Notes under the pieces: model-generated | What the model saw: the letters and a program-made list of their open reading frames with translations, nothing else | Databases searched by the model: none | What the model was told of the DNA's origin: nothing | DNA from: Zoogloea sp. | Lineage (GTDB): Bacteria > Pseudomonadota > Gammaproteobacteria > Burkholderiales > Rhodocyclaceae | Length of the DNA stretch: 64,000 nt | NCBI RefSeq assembly: GCF_023150065.1 | Contig: NZ_JAKLLN010000013.1 | Location: 1 to 64,000 of the forward strand | Direction: 5' to 3' | Part shown: positions 24,992-33,805 of the stretch, one piece after another | Numbering within the stretch: position 1 is the first letter of the stretch | Layout: each line of letters opens with the position of its first letter | Position numbers and translations under genes: made by a program

Positions 24992-26268
24992 ACGGTACGC
25001 TGCGTCCTGGCGTCCAGCAGCTGCTGTTTGGTTGGGTGAACTTTGCGTTGACGGCGCCCGCCATCTACCTCTGGCTGGGCCTGCCATTGATCATGCGGCA
25101 ACAGGGTTGGTCGGGTACGGAGATCGGTGTCTTTCAACTCGCCGGTCTGCCCGCTGTGTTCAAGGCGCTGCTGGCGATTCCGGTGGAGCGCTGGCTGCTC
25201 CGGCGGCGCTCTGCCTTGTCGTCGGATCCAGCGTTCGACCCGTCGAACAGGGTCTTGGCCTGGCAGCGCTGGGCTTGGCTGACGGGCGGCGGCTTCACGC
25301 TGTGCCTGCTGGCTCTGGCGGCAGTGGGTGAGGATGCCGGCAAGGGAACGCTCTTTGCGCTGGCCCTGCTGGCGGCCCTGCTGTCCACCTGGGCCGACAT
25401 CCCGGTGCAGGCGCTGGCCATCGGGCTGCTGCCACCTCAGGCCCGGCCGCTGGCCGGCGGCATCCGCGCTGCGGCCACGTTTGCAGGTGCAGTCGTGGGC
25501 GGTGGCCTCATGCTGCTGCTCCAGCAGGCCAGGGGCTGGGCGCTTCCTTTCCTGATTCTGGCCGCAGCTGTGTCGAGCGCCTTGGTGATCGTCGCTGTGC
25601 TGGGCCGTGGATCCGCTCCATCGCCGCAGGCGATGTCTTCAGGGGCCGCCGTGTCGAGGCTGGCGCCCTGGCGTGTCTGGAGAGGCTTCTTTCAGCAGCC
25701 GGGGGCGCCGGCCTGGACGCTGCTGCTGGCCGGGCAGTTTCCTTTCGTCGCGGCCGCCTGGGTGTTCCTCAAACCGCTGCTGCTGGACCATGGACTGCCC
25801 GCTGCGCAGGTGGCGCTGGTCGCCGGTGTGGGGGGAGGGGCCTTGGGCGCTGGCGCCAGCCTCGCGGCAGGCTGGGTGCGGCGGGAGCGCCTGATGTCGA
25901 TGGCGTGGCTGTCGGCGTGGGCCAATGTGCTGGCCCTCGGGTTGTTTGCCGCTGTCCTGGGTTTTCAGCTTGGCGTGGAGGCGCGTTGGGGACTGTTGGC
26001 GGGCAGCGCCGCGCTGGCCCTGGCGATGGGGCTGGCGTCTTCGCTCGCCTTTGCCTTGATGATGGAGTTCTCTCGCGATGCCTGCCGGGCCACCGACTAC
26101 GGCCTGCAGGCCGGGCTGTTCGCGCTGAGCCGCGTGCTGGTGCCGCCCGTGGCGGGCCTGCTGCTTGACCGTTTTGGCGACGCGGCGATGTTGGGTGCAC
26201 TGGCGGCGCTCGCGCTGTGCACGGCGCTGGCCGGACGCCGTCTGCGGCAAGGAGCGTCCACGTCATGA
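24988..26268 (+). CDS. MFS transporter, RhtX/FptX-like
   Basis: A 426-residue protein with about twelve membrane helices and no ATPase. The opening (GVQQLLFGWVNFALTAPAIY ... LAGLPAVFKALLAIPVERWL) resembles the single-component RhtX/FptX siderophore transporters, with the conserved 'lysine in helix 2 followed by PVERW' layout. It may move the metallophore across the inner membrane; import is the family's known direction, export cannot be excluded. It overlaps both neighbours by ATGA. Confidence 0.82.
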   Translation: MNGTLRPGVQQLLFGWVNFALTAPAIYLWLGLPLIMRQQGWSGTEIGVFQLAGLPAVFKALLAIPVERWLLRRRSALSSDPAFDPSNRVLAWQRWAWLTGGGFTLCLLALAAVGEDAGKGTLFALALLAALLSTWADIPVQALAIGLLPPQARPLAGGIRAAATFAGAVVGGGLMLLLQQARGWALPFLILAAAVSSALVIVAVLGRGSAPSPQAMSSGAAVSRLAPWRVWRGFFQQPGAPAWTLLLAGQFPFVAAAWVFLKPLLLDHGLPAAQVALVAGVGGGALGAGASLAAGWVRRERLMSMAWLSAWANVLALGLFAAVLGFQLGVEARWGLLAGSAALALAMGLASSLAFALMMEFSRDACRATDYGLQAGLFALSRVLVPPVAGLLLDRFGDAAMLGALAALALCTALAGRRLRQGASTS

Positions 26269-27365
26269 CGAACAAGAGAGATGACGTGACGGTGGTCGCC
26301 GACCCGGCGGTACTGGTTGTCGGCGGCTATGGCGCGGTGGGGGGCGGCATCGTCCGCGCCCTGCTGCGCGACAGCCCCTGCCATGTGCTGGTCGCTGGAC
26401 GCAGCCTGGAGCGGGCTCGCGCGTTCTGCCAGGCCCATGGCCCTCGGACGACGGCGGTTGCCTTGCGTGATGAGGATTTCTCGCTGATCGAGGTGTTGCC
26501 GCACCGAATCACCGTGGTGGTCAACTGCGTCGAAGAAGCGAGCCTGCGAATCGCCCCGCAGTGCCAGGCCGCCGGCGTTCACTACGTCGACGTCTCGGCC
26601 ACGGCTTCGGTGCTGGATGCAGTGCAGACCCGATGGGCGCTGGGCGAAGGTCGGCGCTCCTGTGCGGTCCTGAGCGTCGGCGTCGCGCCGGGGCTCACCA
26701 ATCTGCTGGTGCGCCAAGCCTGCGACCACCTGGGGCCGCTGCGGCACGTGGACGTCACGGTGCTGCTGGGTGCAGGCGAGGTCCACGGCCTGGCCGCCAT
26801 CCGCTGGACGCTGGACCGTTTGGGCGCCGCGTTCACGCTCCAGACCCCAGCCGGTCCAAGAGCGGTTCGGGCCTTTGGCGATTCGCGGCCGGTGCGGCTC
26901 GCAGCGCCCTACGGCCGAAGAACCGCCTACCGCTTCGACTTCTCGGAGCAGCACACGCTGCCGCGTACCCTGGCTTTGCAGTCGGCCGCTGCCTGGCTGT
27001 GTTTCGATTCCCGGCTGGTGACGCAGGCCTTTGCCTGGATGGCGCGCCTGCGCGTTCGGCGGTGGCTGCCGCTGGACGGCTTGGCGAAGTCACTGGCCTG
27101 GGCGGCCGCGCATGCGCCGGTCGGCGGCAATGGATTCATGGTCCAGGTCGATGCCCTCAGCCAGGCTGGGGATCGCGCGAGTTGGGCCGTCGCCGGAGAG
27201 GGGGAGGCGGCATGCACGGCTGCGGTGGCCGCCTGGGTGGCTCGCACGCTGCTGGCTGGCCGTCTGACACCGGGCGCCCATCACATTGAGGAGGTGCTGA
27301 CGTTGGACGAGGCGTTGGCGGGTTGCGCGCCAGTCCTTCGGCGGGTGGGGTTCGACCCGATGTAG
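26265..27365 (+). CDS. Saccharopine-dehydrogenase-like NAD(P)-dependent oxidoreductase
   Basis: A 366-residue protein with an N-terminal Rossmann fold (VLVVGGYGAVGGGIVRALL near residue 17) and the central VNCVEEASLRIAPQCQAAGVHYVDVS segment typical of saccharopine-dehydrogenase NADP-binding proteins. Such folds make or break secondary amines between an amino acid and a keto acid. In a metallophore unit this could be the condensing reductase of an opine-type metallophore, but sequence alone does not show the substrates. It starts at 26265 inside the MFS stop (ATGA) and ends the operon. Confidence 0.8.
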   Translation: MTNKRDDVTVVADPAVLVVGGYGAVGGGIVRALLRDSPCHVLVAGRSLERARAFCQAHGPRTTAVALRDEDFSLIEVLPHRITVVVNCVEEASLRIAPQCQAAGVHYVDVSATASVLDAVQTRWALGEGRRSCAVLSVGVAPGLTNLLVRQACDHLGPLRHVDVTVLLGAGEVHGLAAIRWTLDRLGAAFTLQTPAGPRAVRAFGDSRPVRLAAPYGRRTAYRFDFSEQHTLPRTLALQSAAAWLCFDSRLVTQAFAWMARLRVRRWLPLDGLAKSLAWAAAHAPVGGNGFMVQVDALSQAGDRASWAVAGEGEAACTAAVAAWVARTLLAGRLTPGAHHIEEVLTLDEALAGCAPVLRRVGFDPM

Positions 27366-27438
27366 GCGCTTCTCGCCGACTTGACAAGGCTCGGATTCGC
27401 CTGGATTGACCGCGTGGCTGCGCTTTGTCGCGGGTGCC

Positions 27439-27939
27439 TCAGCCACGGTGTTGCGGACAGAATCGCCGCTCGAACCACTCGGTGAGCATGGCCTTGTCGT
27501 ACACCAGCGGATCGCCATCGGAGCGGACAAAGGCACTGCGAGACAGGTAGTCCATGTCCGAAACACGCTCCTGCTGTTCGGCGAGTACCTTGCCCTGAGC
27601 GTCCTTCCAGAGGTACTCGAGGTCCGCCCGCGGCCACGTGACACCGCGCATGATGCGCACATCGTACGTGCCAGGGCGCCACCACTCATGTCGGCCCGCC
27701 AGGTCGAGGTCGGTGATTCGGATGTCCAGCGTATGGCCCGCCGGCAGGCAGCGATCTCCCAGGGCCTGCAGGTGCCGCCTGATGGACTCAAGGTTGCGCT
27801 GGGAGCGCACGCCGTAGTCGCCCGCGTCGGCATAGTGCTCGGGATGGACGAACTGCACCCCGACGTCGGCTGCAGCAGGCGGCACGGGTGCCGACAAGGC
27901 TGCGACACAGCACAGCGCGCGGAACGTTCTGGTGGTCAT
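27439..27939 (-). CDS. DUF3016 secreted protein
   Basis: A 166-residue exported protein: leader RTFRALCCVAALSAPVPPAAA and then the DUF3016 body (VQFVHPEHYADAG, LDIRITDLDLAGRHEWW, two late Cys). The start at 27939 is chosen because it puts the leader at the very N-terminus; an in-frame start 48 bases upstream has no similarity. The function of DUF3016 is not known. It converges on the saccharopine-dehydrogenase-like gene and is divergent from DUF1173. Confidence 0.8.
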   Translation of the reverse strand: MTTRTFRALCCVAALSAPVPPAAADVGVQFVHPEHYADAGDYGVRSQRNLESIRRHLQALGDRCLPAGHTLDIRITDLDLAGRHEWWRPGTYDVRIMRGVTWPRADLEYLWKDAQGKVLAEQQERVSDMDYLSRSAFVRSDGDPLVYDKAMLTEWFERRFCPQHRG

Positions 27940-28097
27940 GGTGAACCCTCGTATTGCTACAAGGTATTCGACTCCGTAGACCTTCATCTGGTTGCACCGC
28001 GCACACGGGGGCTGACATCGAAATCGGGCCGATAGAGCAGTGATTTTGGATGGCGTTCCTGCCTTGCTGGCGGCACGATGGGCTTTTCGAGACCTCC

Positions 28098-29303
28098 ATG
28101 GACGCTCAGCGCTATTCCATCGCCGGACAGGTGTATGACGCTTTGGATCCTCGCTTGCAGGAGGTTCTGGCGCGCGTGCGCGAGGGGGTGGATCGGCCGC
28201 GTTGCCTGTGCGTGCCTGACGGTGTCGAGATGTACGTGGCGCGCCACCGGCAGTACGTCGTCAAGCGCATGCCGGGCACTGGTGGGCAGCATCATCCGCA
28301 GTGCCCGTCCTATGAGCCGGATGCCCAGCAGTCCGGGCTCGGCGAACTGATGGGGGAGGCCATCATCGAGACCCTGGCGGGCAGCGTCGAGTTGCGCGTG
28401 GATTTTCCGTGGGTGCGCGTCCTCGGACGGGGTGTCGCGCCGGGCGAGCCCCATGATCCGGGTGAGATCAACGTCCCGCGTCGCCGGATGAGCCTGCGCG
28501 CCTTGACGCACTTCCTTTTCGAACGGGCGGGCTTCAATCGCTGGTTGCCCGCCATGGCGGGCAAGCGCAACCAGGGTGTCATCTGCAAGCACTTGCTGGA
28601 GGCTGCGGCGGAGATGATCGTCAAGGGACAGCCGCTTTCTCAACGCCTTCATGTTCCCGAGCTCTTCAGCGAAGCTTCGAAAGCTGCGGCCGCCCAGCGC
28701 CGCCGCGATAAGCTCGCGGTCCTGCAACCTCGTGATGGCCATTCGCCGCTGGCGGTGGTTCTGGGCGAGTTCAAGACCTGCGAGGCGACAGCGTTCGGGC
28801 GTCGCGTGTGGATCAAGCACATGCCCGACGCGCCGCTGCTCATCGCCGACAAGACCTGGGAGCGCGCTCGGCGGGCCTATGCGGCGTACTTCGAGGTGCA
28901 GGACGCAGATGTGGGCTACCGGCCGCGCTTGGTGTTGACGGCCTTGATCCGTGCCAAACGTGAGCACGTCTATGAAGTGGATGCGTTGAGCTTGATGTTG
29001 ACGACCGAACACTGGATTCCGGTGGAGGGCGCGCACGAAATTGAACTCATCCACGCCCTGGTGGAACAACAGCGGCGTTTCATCAAGCCCTTGGGTTACG
29101 ACGCGAGGAGCACGGCGGGGTTTCCGAACGCACTGCTGACTGACACCGGCGCCGAGCCAGTCGCCCTTCACGTGGTCAGCGCGTTCGCCGAGGCAAAGGA
29201 ACGTGCGGCCAAAATGCAGGTGATTGCGCGGATATCGCCGCCGCCCTGGACCTGGTGGACCGATCAGCCGATGCCGACATTGCCTGCTTGTGCGGTGTGC
29301 TGA
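28098..29303 (+). CDS. DUF1173 family protein (integrative-element gene)
   Basis: A 401-residue protein of the DUF1173 family, found mainly on integrative elements and plasmids. The N-terminal part has a Cys/His pattern (RCLCVPDGVEMYVAR ... HHPQCPSYEP) consistent with a metal site; the middle carries the conserved MSLRALTHFLFERAGFNRW and GKRNQGVICKHLLEAA segments. No enzymatic role is established. I use the ATG at 28098; the ribosome binding site is weak. Its presence between two metallophore regions is one reason to see the window as element DNA with cargo. Confidence 0.85.
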   Translation: MDAQRYSIAGQVYDALDPRLQEVLARVREGVDRPRCLCVPDGVEMYVARHRQYVVKRMPGTGGQHHPQCPSYEPDAQQSGLGELMGEAIIETLAGSVELRVDFPWVRVLGRGVAPGEPHDPGEINVPRRRMSLRALTHFLFERAGFNRWLPAMAGKRNQGVICKHLLEAAAEMIVKGQPLSQRLHVPELFSEASKAAAAQRRRDKLAVLQPRDGHSPLAVVLGEFKTCEATAFGRRVWIKHMPDAPLLIADKTWERARRAYAAYFEVQDADVGYRPRLVLTALIRAKREHVYEVDALSLMLTTEHWIPVEGAHEIELIHALVEQQRRFIKPLGYDARSTAGFPNALLTDTGAEPVALHVVSAFAEAKERAAKMQVIARISPPPWTWWTDQPMPTLPACAVC

Positions 29304-29333
29304 ACACGGCGTCCTCCGAGGGAGGAAAAGTTC

Positions 29334-29376
29334 GGGTACGGTACCCTACCTTTGGAGGAAATCGGGTACCATACCC
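29334..29376. promoter_or_regulatory. Two phased palindromic operators upstream of the MerR-like gene
   Basis: GGGTACGGTACCC (29334-29346, perfect 6-1-6) and GGGTACCATACCC (29364-29376, 5-3-5) are centred 30 bases apart, about three helical turns, and end 25 bases before the regulator's ATG. Likely autoregulatory binding sites for the following gene product. Confidence 0.7.
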
Positions 29377-29401
29377 GACGTTGGCGAACTCTGTTGAAAG
29401 G

Positions 29402-29914
29402 ATGGCTATGCGACTGGTTCCGACCCCGGTGGCATCGAAGCTTACGGGCCTTTCGATAGAGAAGCTTCGCGAGTGGACCAGTCGACGTGCGCTGGTGCCG
29501 GCGGACGTGCGTCCGAAGACGAAAGGATCGCCTGCACAGTTCAGTTGGCAAACCATCCTCGTTCTTCGGCTGGCCGTGCTTCTTCGCGACCAGTTTGCTG
29601 TTGAGCTGCAGACGCATCAAGGCGCGTTCGCCCAGTTGCGCAAGGCACTGCGATCAACCTCTTTCATTGCGCTTTGGGGCCGGCGCTTGGCGTTGGCTCC
29701 CGGAGGCGCATGGTTCTTTCTGGATGATGGGTCGCTGCCGTCCGAAGCCGATGCCATCGTTGTTCGTCTCGATCCGCACCTTGCTGTCCTGCGGGACGGT
29801 TTTGCCTTGCCTGATGTGGCTGCTGGTCAACTCGATCTTTTCTCCTTGCCTGCCACGCGCGATACCCCGACGGTCAAGGCGGTGAGTCGCCCCCGCCAGA
29901 GGAGGTCGGCATGA
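29402..29914 (+). CDS. MerR-like helix-turn-helix regulator of the methyltransferase-nuclease system
   Basis: A 170-residue protein whose start reads VASKLTGLSIEKLREWTSRR, the opening of a MerR-type winged helix that recognises DNA. The rest is not like classic MerR sensor domains and has no metal-binding Cys. GAAAGG precedes the ATG at 29402 (a second ATG two codons later is possible). Two palindromes lie directly upstream, so it probably controls its own operon. The methyltransferase begins 63 bases after its stop. A role as the controller protein of a restriction-modification-like unit is inference from context. Confidence 0.72.
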   Translation: MAMRLVPTPVASKLTGLSIEKLREWTSRRALVPADVRPKTKGSPAQFSWQTILVLRLAVLLRDQFAVELQTHQGAFAQLRKALRSTSFIALWGRRLALAPGGAWFFLDDGSLPSEADAIVVRLDPHLAVLRDGFALPDVAAGQLDLFSLPATRDTPTVKAVSRPRQRRSA

Positions 29915-29977
29915 GCCGCCAAGCTTGGAGCGTCGCAGTGCGTGGTAGGCACGGTTTGATGCGCAGAGGGGTGTAGC

Positions 29978-32900
29978 GTGGCGGGCGCAGTGCTGAAGCA
30001 GTGGCTGGACAGGCTCGGCTATGCCGCCGAGCCTGCGGCGCTTCACGTCCGCGGTGCGGCGATCTCCGAAGCGCACCCTTATGCGTTGGAGATCAAGTCG
30101 CTGCTCAAGCCGGACGGGGCCGTTCGGGCTCAGGCGGTCTTCGTGGTGGAAGGCGTGCCAACCGTTGTCTTCATGGCGGATGACCAGCCTTTGTCGGCTT
30201 CTGCGCTCGACGATGTCCGCAAACGCATTTGGAATCAGAACCTGGCAACGGTGGTGATCGAGCTGCGCGACCGCGAAGCGGTTGCGCTTCCGGTACGAAA
30301 GCTCCAGAAGGCTGAGCAGCGTTTCAGTTTGCAAGAAGCCAGGCCGGATGGTCCGTTTTCCGCCCTCGACGTCGCCACTGCGAATCTGTCGCGAAGGCTG
30401 CCGGCTTGGTTCGACGTCAAGGCTCGGGTGGACAGCAAGCTGCTTGCGAACTTGTCGGTGACAGTGTCGAAACTTGCGGGTACTGGTTTTCGTGGCGCTG
30501 CAAAGACCAGTGACCGCAAGCGATGGGCAGAGCTGCTCATGGGGCAGGTGCTCTTCATCTCCTATCTGGAGCATCGGGAGATTGTTGGAGTGACCTATCG
30601 CGGGCGTCGCGATGTCGGTGAGCTTCATGACCTCGTTGCGCGAATGGACCGCGAGGGCGTGCGCGTGCTGGTCGATCGTCTGCGCGGAGATTTCAATGGC
30701 GATTTCCTGGGCGACGACCGGCACGATCCCTGGACCGCCCTCACAGATGACGGATTCGATTTTCTGAACCAGTTTCTGCGCCGAACCGACATGGAGACGG
30801 GGCAGGGCGATTTCTGGAATTACGATTTCAGCTACATCCCCGTCGAATTGCTCTCCGGTCTCTATGAGAAGTTTCTGACGCCAGAGCAGCAGGCCAAAGA
30901 TGGCGCCTACTACACGCCCCGCAACCTGGCAATGCTGGCGGTTGAACAGGCGCTCATGGCCTCGCCCGATCCGCTGGCGGAGACGATTTTTGATGGAGCC
31001 TGCGGTTCAGGCATCCTGCTGACCACAGCCTATCGTCGCCTGATTGCACTGTGCGAGGCGCGGCAGGGGCGGCAACTCGGATTCGCCGAGCGGGGTGAGC
31101 TCCTCAAGCGCAGCATCTTTGGCGGCGACATCAATTTCATGGCGTGCCGCGTGACGGCCTTCAGCCTGTACCTATCCCTCCTTGAGGGGCTGGCCCCAGC
31201 GGACATCTTGGCGGCACAGGAGCGCGATGGAACGAAGCTGCCCTCCCTCAATGGGAGCAACCTCGCCCATGGCAGCCAACGGGCCGACTTCTTCCGGACT
31301 TCCCACACGTTCCACACGCGCCGTTTTTCATTGGTCATCTCCAATCCTCCCTGGGCAGAACCTGAGGGCGAGAGCCGAACGTCGGCGGATGACTGGGCGG
31401 ATCGCGCTGGTGTTCCTTTTGCACGGCGGCAGATCGCCGGTGCCTACGCGCTGCGCGCGCTTGAATTTCTCTCGGAAGGCGGTAGAGCTTGCCTGATCCT
31501 TCCCATCGGCCAATTTCTTGGCGCCTCCAGCGCGGACTTTGTCGCTCACCTTCTCAAGGGATACCGACCGTCGCGCCTGATCAACTTTGGCGATCTGCAG
31601 GGGCTGCTGTTTCCTACGGCTGAAAACACGTGCCATATCTTCCTGGGGGAGAGACGTCCGGATGGTTTGTTGAGTCACATTCCGTTTGGGGAGACGTTCG
31701 ACTATTTGGTGCCGAAAGCCGACCTTAGTCTTGCCCTCGGTCGGTTGACCATGCAGTCCGCCGATCGCCACACGCTGCAGACCCGCTCGGTTGCCGAGGA
31801 TCCACAACTGCTTGTCGCCATGATGTGGGGAGATGCCAGTGACCTGTCCATCTGGACGCGGTTGACCTTGCGCGGTACGTTTGCCGATTTCTGGCGTGGG
31901 CCCCGCGAGTTTCGGCGCTGGGTATATCGAAAGGGGATCCATCTCCATGACAAGAGCCGTGAGGCTGTCGATCCCGGCGAGCTGCGCAAGATGCCATTCG
32001 TGCCCATTGTGGCGCTGCGTGCGGGATCGCCTGTTCTTCATCCCGAACTGCTAGCCAAGTGGCCTGAGGCTCAGGACACGGTCGTGGGTTTGAACGAAGG
32101 GGTGCGTGCCGTTTTCGATGGACCGCGAGTGCTTTTTCCGGATGGTTTCTCCAAGGGTGAGCAGAACATTCGCGCGGTCTACTACGATGGGCAGGCCTCC
32201 TTCACCCACAGCATCGGTGTGATCGCTGGCCGCGAGGAGGACGCTGCCCTGCTTCAGTTCACTGCGGCGTATCTGCGCTCGACGCTCGCCCGCTACTTTC
32301 TCATGATGCGTGGCTGGAAGATGCTGTGCGAACGCAACGGCGTGCATCTGGCTGACGTCGAAACCTTCCCGTTCTTTGTGCCAGAGGATGCGCCGGATCC
32401 GGCGGCGGCACGGGACGCGCTCTTGGCGGTTCAGGCTCGCATGGCGGAACTGATGGCCTTGCCCGAACTTGAGCAAGCATCCCGCTACGACGAGTTGCGT
32501 GACGAGTTTGACGCGGCGGTTTTTTCCTATTTCGGACTCTCCGGTGAAGAGCAGACGCTGATCCGTGAATCGGTTCGCGTCCTCATGCCCTCTGTGCGGC
32601 CGCGCAGTTTCAAAAGTTTGGATACCCCAGCTCAGCATAGGGCCAGCGCCGAGGACTTCGGCATCTATGCGCAGGCACTCGCCAATGCCTTGACTGCGTG
32701 GAGAACGAAGGCACGCGGCCAAGGCCGATTCCGTGTCGATGTGGTTGCGAACGATCCGAGTCGCGCTGGGCCGTCAGGCATCGTGCGGATTTCGTATCTG
32801 GGAGATTCCACTGACAGGCCCGAGGTCAGCGCGTCGATGAATGACGAGTTGGTGCTTGCGACACTCGCCGAGTTGAGAAAAGCGGGGCTTTGCGCGATTC

Positions 32901-33082
32901 CATCGGGAGACTTCCTCTGCCTGGTGCCGGATGTGCATCTCTGGGTTGATGGCGCGCTGTACCTTGTGCGGCCGCTAACCAAGCGCAACTGGACAGTGCG
33001 AAAGGCTCTTCGAGATGCCGAGCATATCGTCCGTGGTGTGCAAGTGCGCCAATCCGTCGAGAAGGGGGAGGCGACGGCATGA
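29978..33082 (+). CDS. Large N6-adenine DNA methyltransferase (restriction-modification-like)
   Basis: A 1034-residue protein. Residues ~1-110 read like a compact alpha/beta region (PYALEIKSLLKPDGAVRAQA, then TVVIELRDREAVALPV) reminiscent of nuclease-like N-termini of type IIG enzymes, but I see no secure catalytic site. The methyltransferase core has AYYTPRNLAMLAVEQALM, motif I DGACGSG near residue 338 and motif IV SNPPW near 456, the adenine-N6 signature. The C-terminal half (from ~600) looks like a target-recognition region (KMPFVPIVALR, RYFLMMRGWKMLCERNGVHL, a pattern shared with Eco57I-like enzymes). The GTG start has GAGGGG 7 bases upstream. The stop overlaps the next gene (ATGA). Confidence 0.85.
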   Translation: MAGAVLKQWLDRLGYAAEPAALHVRGAAISEAHPYALEIKSLLKPDGAVRAQAVFVVEGVPTVVFMADDQPLSASALDDVRKRIWNQNLATVVIELRDREAVALPVRKLQKAEQRFSLQEARPDGPFSALDVATANLSRRLPAWFDVKARVDSKLLANLSVTVSKLAGTGFRGAAKTSDRKRWAELLMGQVLFISYLEHREIVGVTYRGRRDVGELHDLVARMDREGVRVLVDRLRGDFNGDFLGDDRHDPWTALTDDGFDFLNQFLRRTDMETGQGDFWNYDFSYIPVELLSGLYEKFLTPEQQAKDGAYYTPRNLAMLAVEQALMASPDPLAETIFDGACGSGILLTTAYRRLIALCEARQGRQLGFAERGELLKRSIFGGDINFMACRVTAFSLYLSLLEGLAPADILAAQERDGTKLPSLNGSNLAHGSQRADFFRTSHTFHTRRFSLVISNPPWAEPEGESRTSADDWADRAGVPFARRQIAGAYALRALEFLSEGGRACLILPIGQFLGASSADFVAHLLKGYRPSRLINFGDLQGLLFPTAENTCHIFLGERRPDGLLSHIPFGETFDYLVPKADLSLALGRLTMQSADRHTLQTRSVAEDPQLLVAMMWGDASDLSIWTRLTLRGTFADFWRGPREFRRWVYRKGIHLHDKSREAVDPGELRKMPFVPIVALRAGSPVLHPELLAKWPEAQDTVVGLNEGVRAVFDGPRVLFPDGFSKGEQNIRAVYYDGQASFTHSIGVIAGREEDAALLQFTAAYLRSTLARYFLMMRGWKMLCERNGVHLADVETFPFFVPEDAPDPAAARDALLAVQARMAELMALPELEQASRYDELRDEFDAAVFSYFGLSGEEQTLIRESVRVLMPSVRPRSFKSLDTPAQHRASAEDFGIYAQALANALTAWRTKARGQGRFRVDVVANDPSRAGPSGIVRISYLGDSTDRPEVSASMNDELVLATLAELRKAGLCAIPSGDFLCLVPDVHLWVDGALYLVRPLTKRNWTVRKALRDAEHIVRGVQVRQSVEKGEATA

Positions 33083-33786
33083 TGTCTCCAGTCGACTGGT
33101 TTGCTGCCTTTCCGATCCAGCCGGCCACGGAGGCCGTGGAGGCGCTGCGTCAGGGCTGGACAGAATTGGCGGGACGGCCGCGCCCGGATTTCAATCCCAA
33201 GACGAAGGAAGATGGGCTGACCAAACGGCTGAAGGTGTACGTTGAGAACCACGTCGCACGGGAACGCGGCTTGCTCGGTATGTGGGCTGCCGAAGACATC
33301 ATCGGGGACGTTGATCCGAACACTGGCGCGATGCTTGAGGAGCGTCGGACCGATATTGTCTACGGCTGGAACGATGACGTCCGCGGCATGAAGCTGGTCT
33401 TCGAGTTCAAACGCCTGGGTCGCCAGAAGAAACACCGTGACCACTATCTACAAGACCAGGGATTGGGGCGATTCGTCACGGGCATCTATAGCAGAAAGGA
33501 GGCCGTTGCGGCCATGGTGGGAGTTCTGCTGGATCCGGAGCCTGAGGTGGTGCCACCCATCAGGGAGGCACTCCAGGACGCTGCGCTTGCCACGTTTCTG
33601 CGTTTGCGGCGCTTGCCTTCGGGCCTCCCTTATGCCCGGCCTTCTGCGATGTTCACGGGGGCGGATTTCGATACGGAACACGAGCGGGATGCCGCGCTTG
33701 CACCCACGCACGGGACGATTCGCGTATCTCATTTCTTCTTCGCATTCGGCTATCCGACTACCACTCGGAAGCAGAAATCCGCATAG
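33079..33786 (+). CDS. Putative PD-(D/E)XK-type nuclease, partner of the methyltransferase
   Basis: A 235-residue protein I do not recognise by name. It contains ERRTDIVYGWNDDVRG and then KLVFEFKRLG (residues ~88-113), which reads as the Asp...Glu-x-Lys core of PD-(D/E)XK nucleases. Upstream, TKRLKVYVENHVARERG fits the helix before such cores. It starts inside the methyltransferase stop codon (33079-33082), so the two are made together. It is likely the cutting component of the system; that is inference. Confidence 0.68.
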   Translation: MMSPVDWFAAFPIQPATEAVEALRQGWTELAGRPRPDFNPKTKEDGLTKRLKVYVENHVARERGLLGMWAAEDIIGDVDPNTGAMLEERRTDIVYGWNDDVRGMKLVFEFKRLGRQKKHRDHYLQDQGLGRFVTGIYSRKEAVAAMVGVLLDPEPEVVPPIREALQDAALATFLRLRRLPSGLPYARPSAMFTGADFDTEHERDAALAPTHGTIRVSHFFFAFGYPTTTRKQKSA

Positions 33787-33805
33787 GAGCCCATTGCCAG
33801 CTGGA

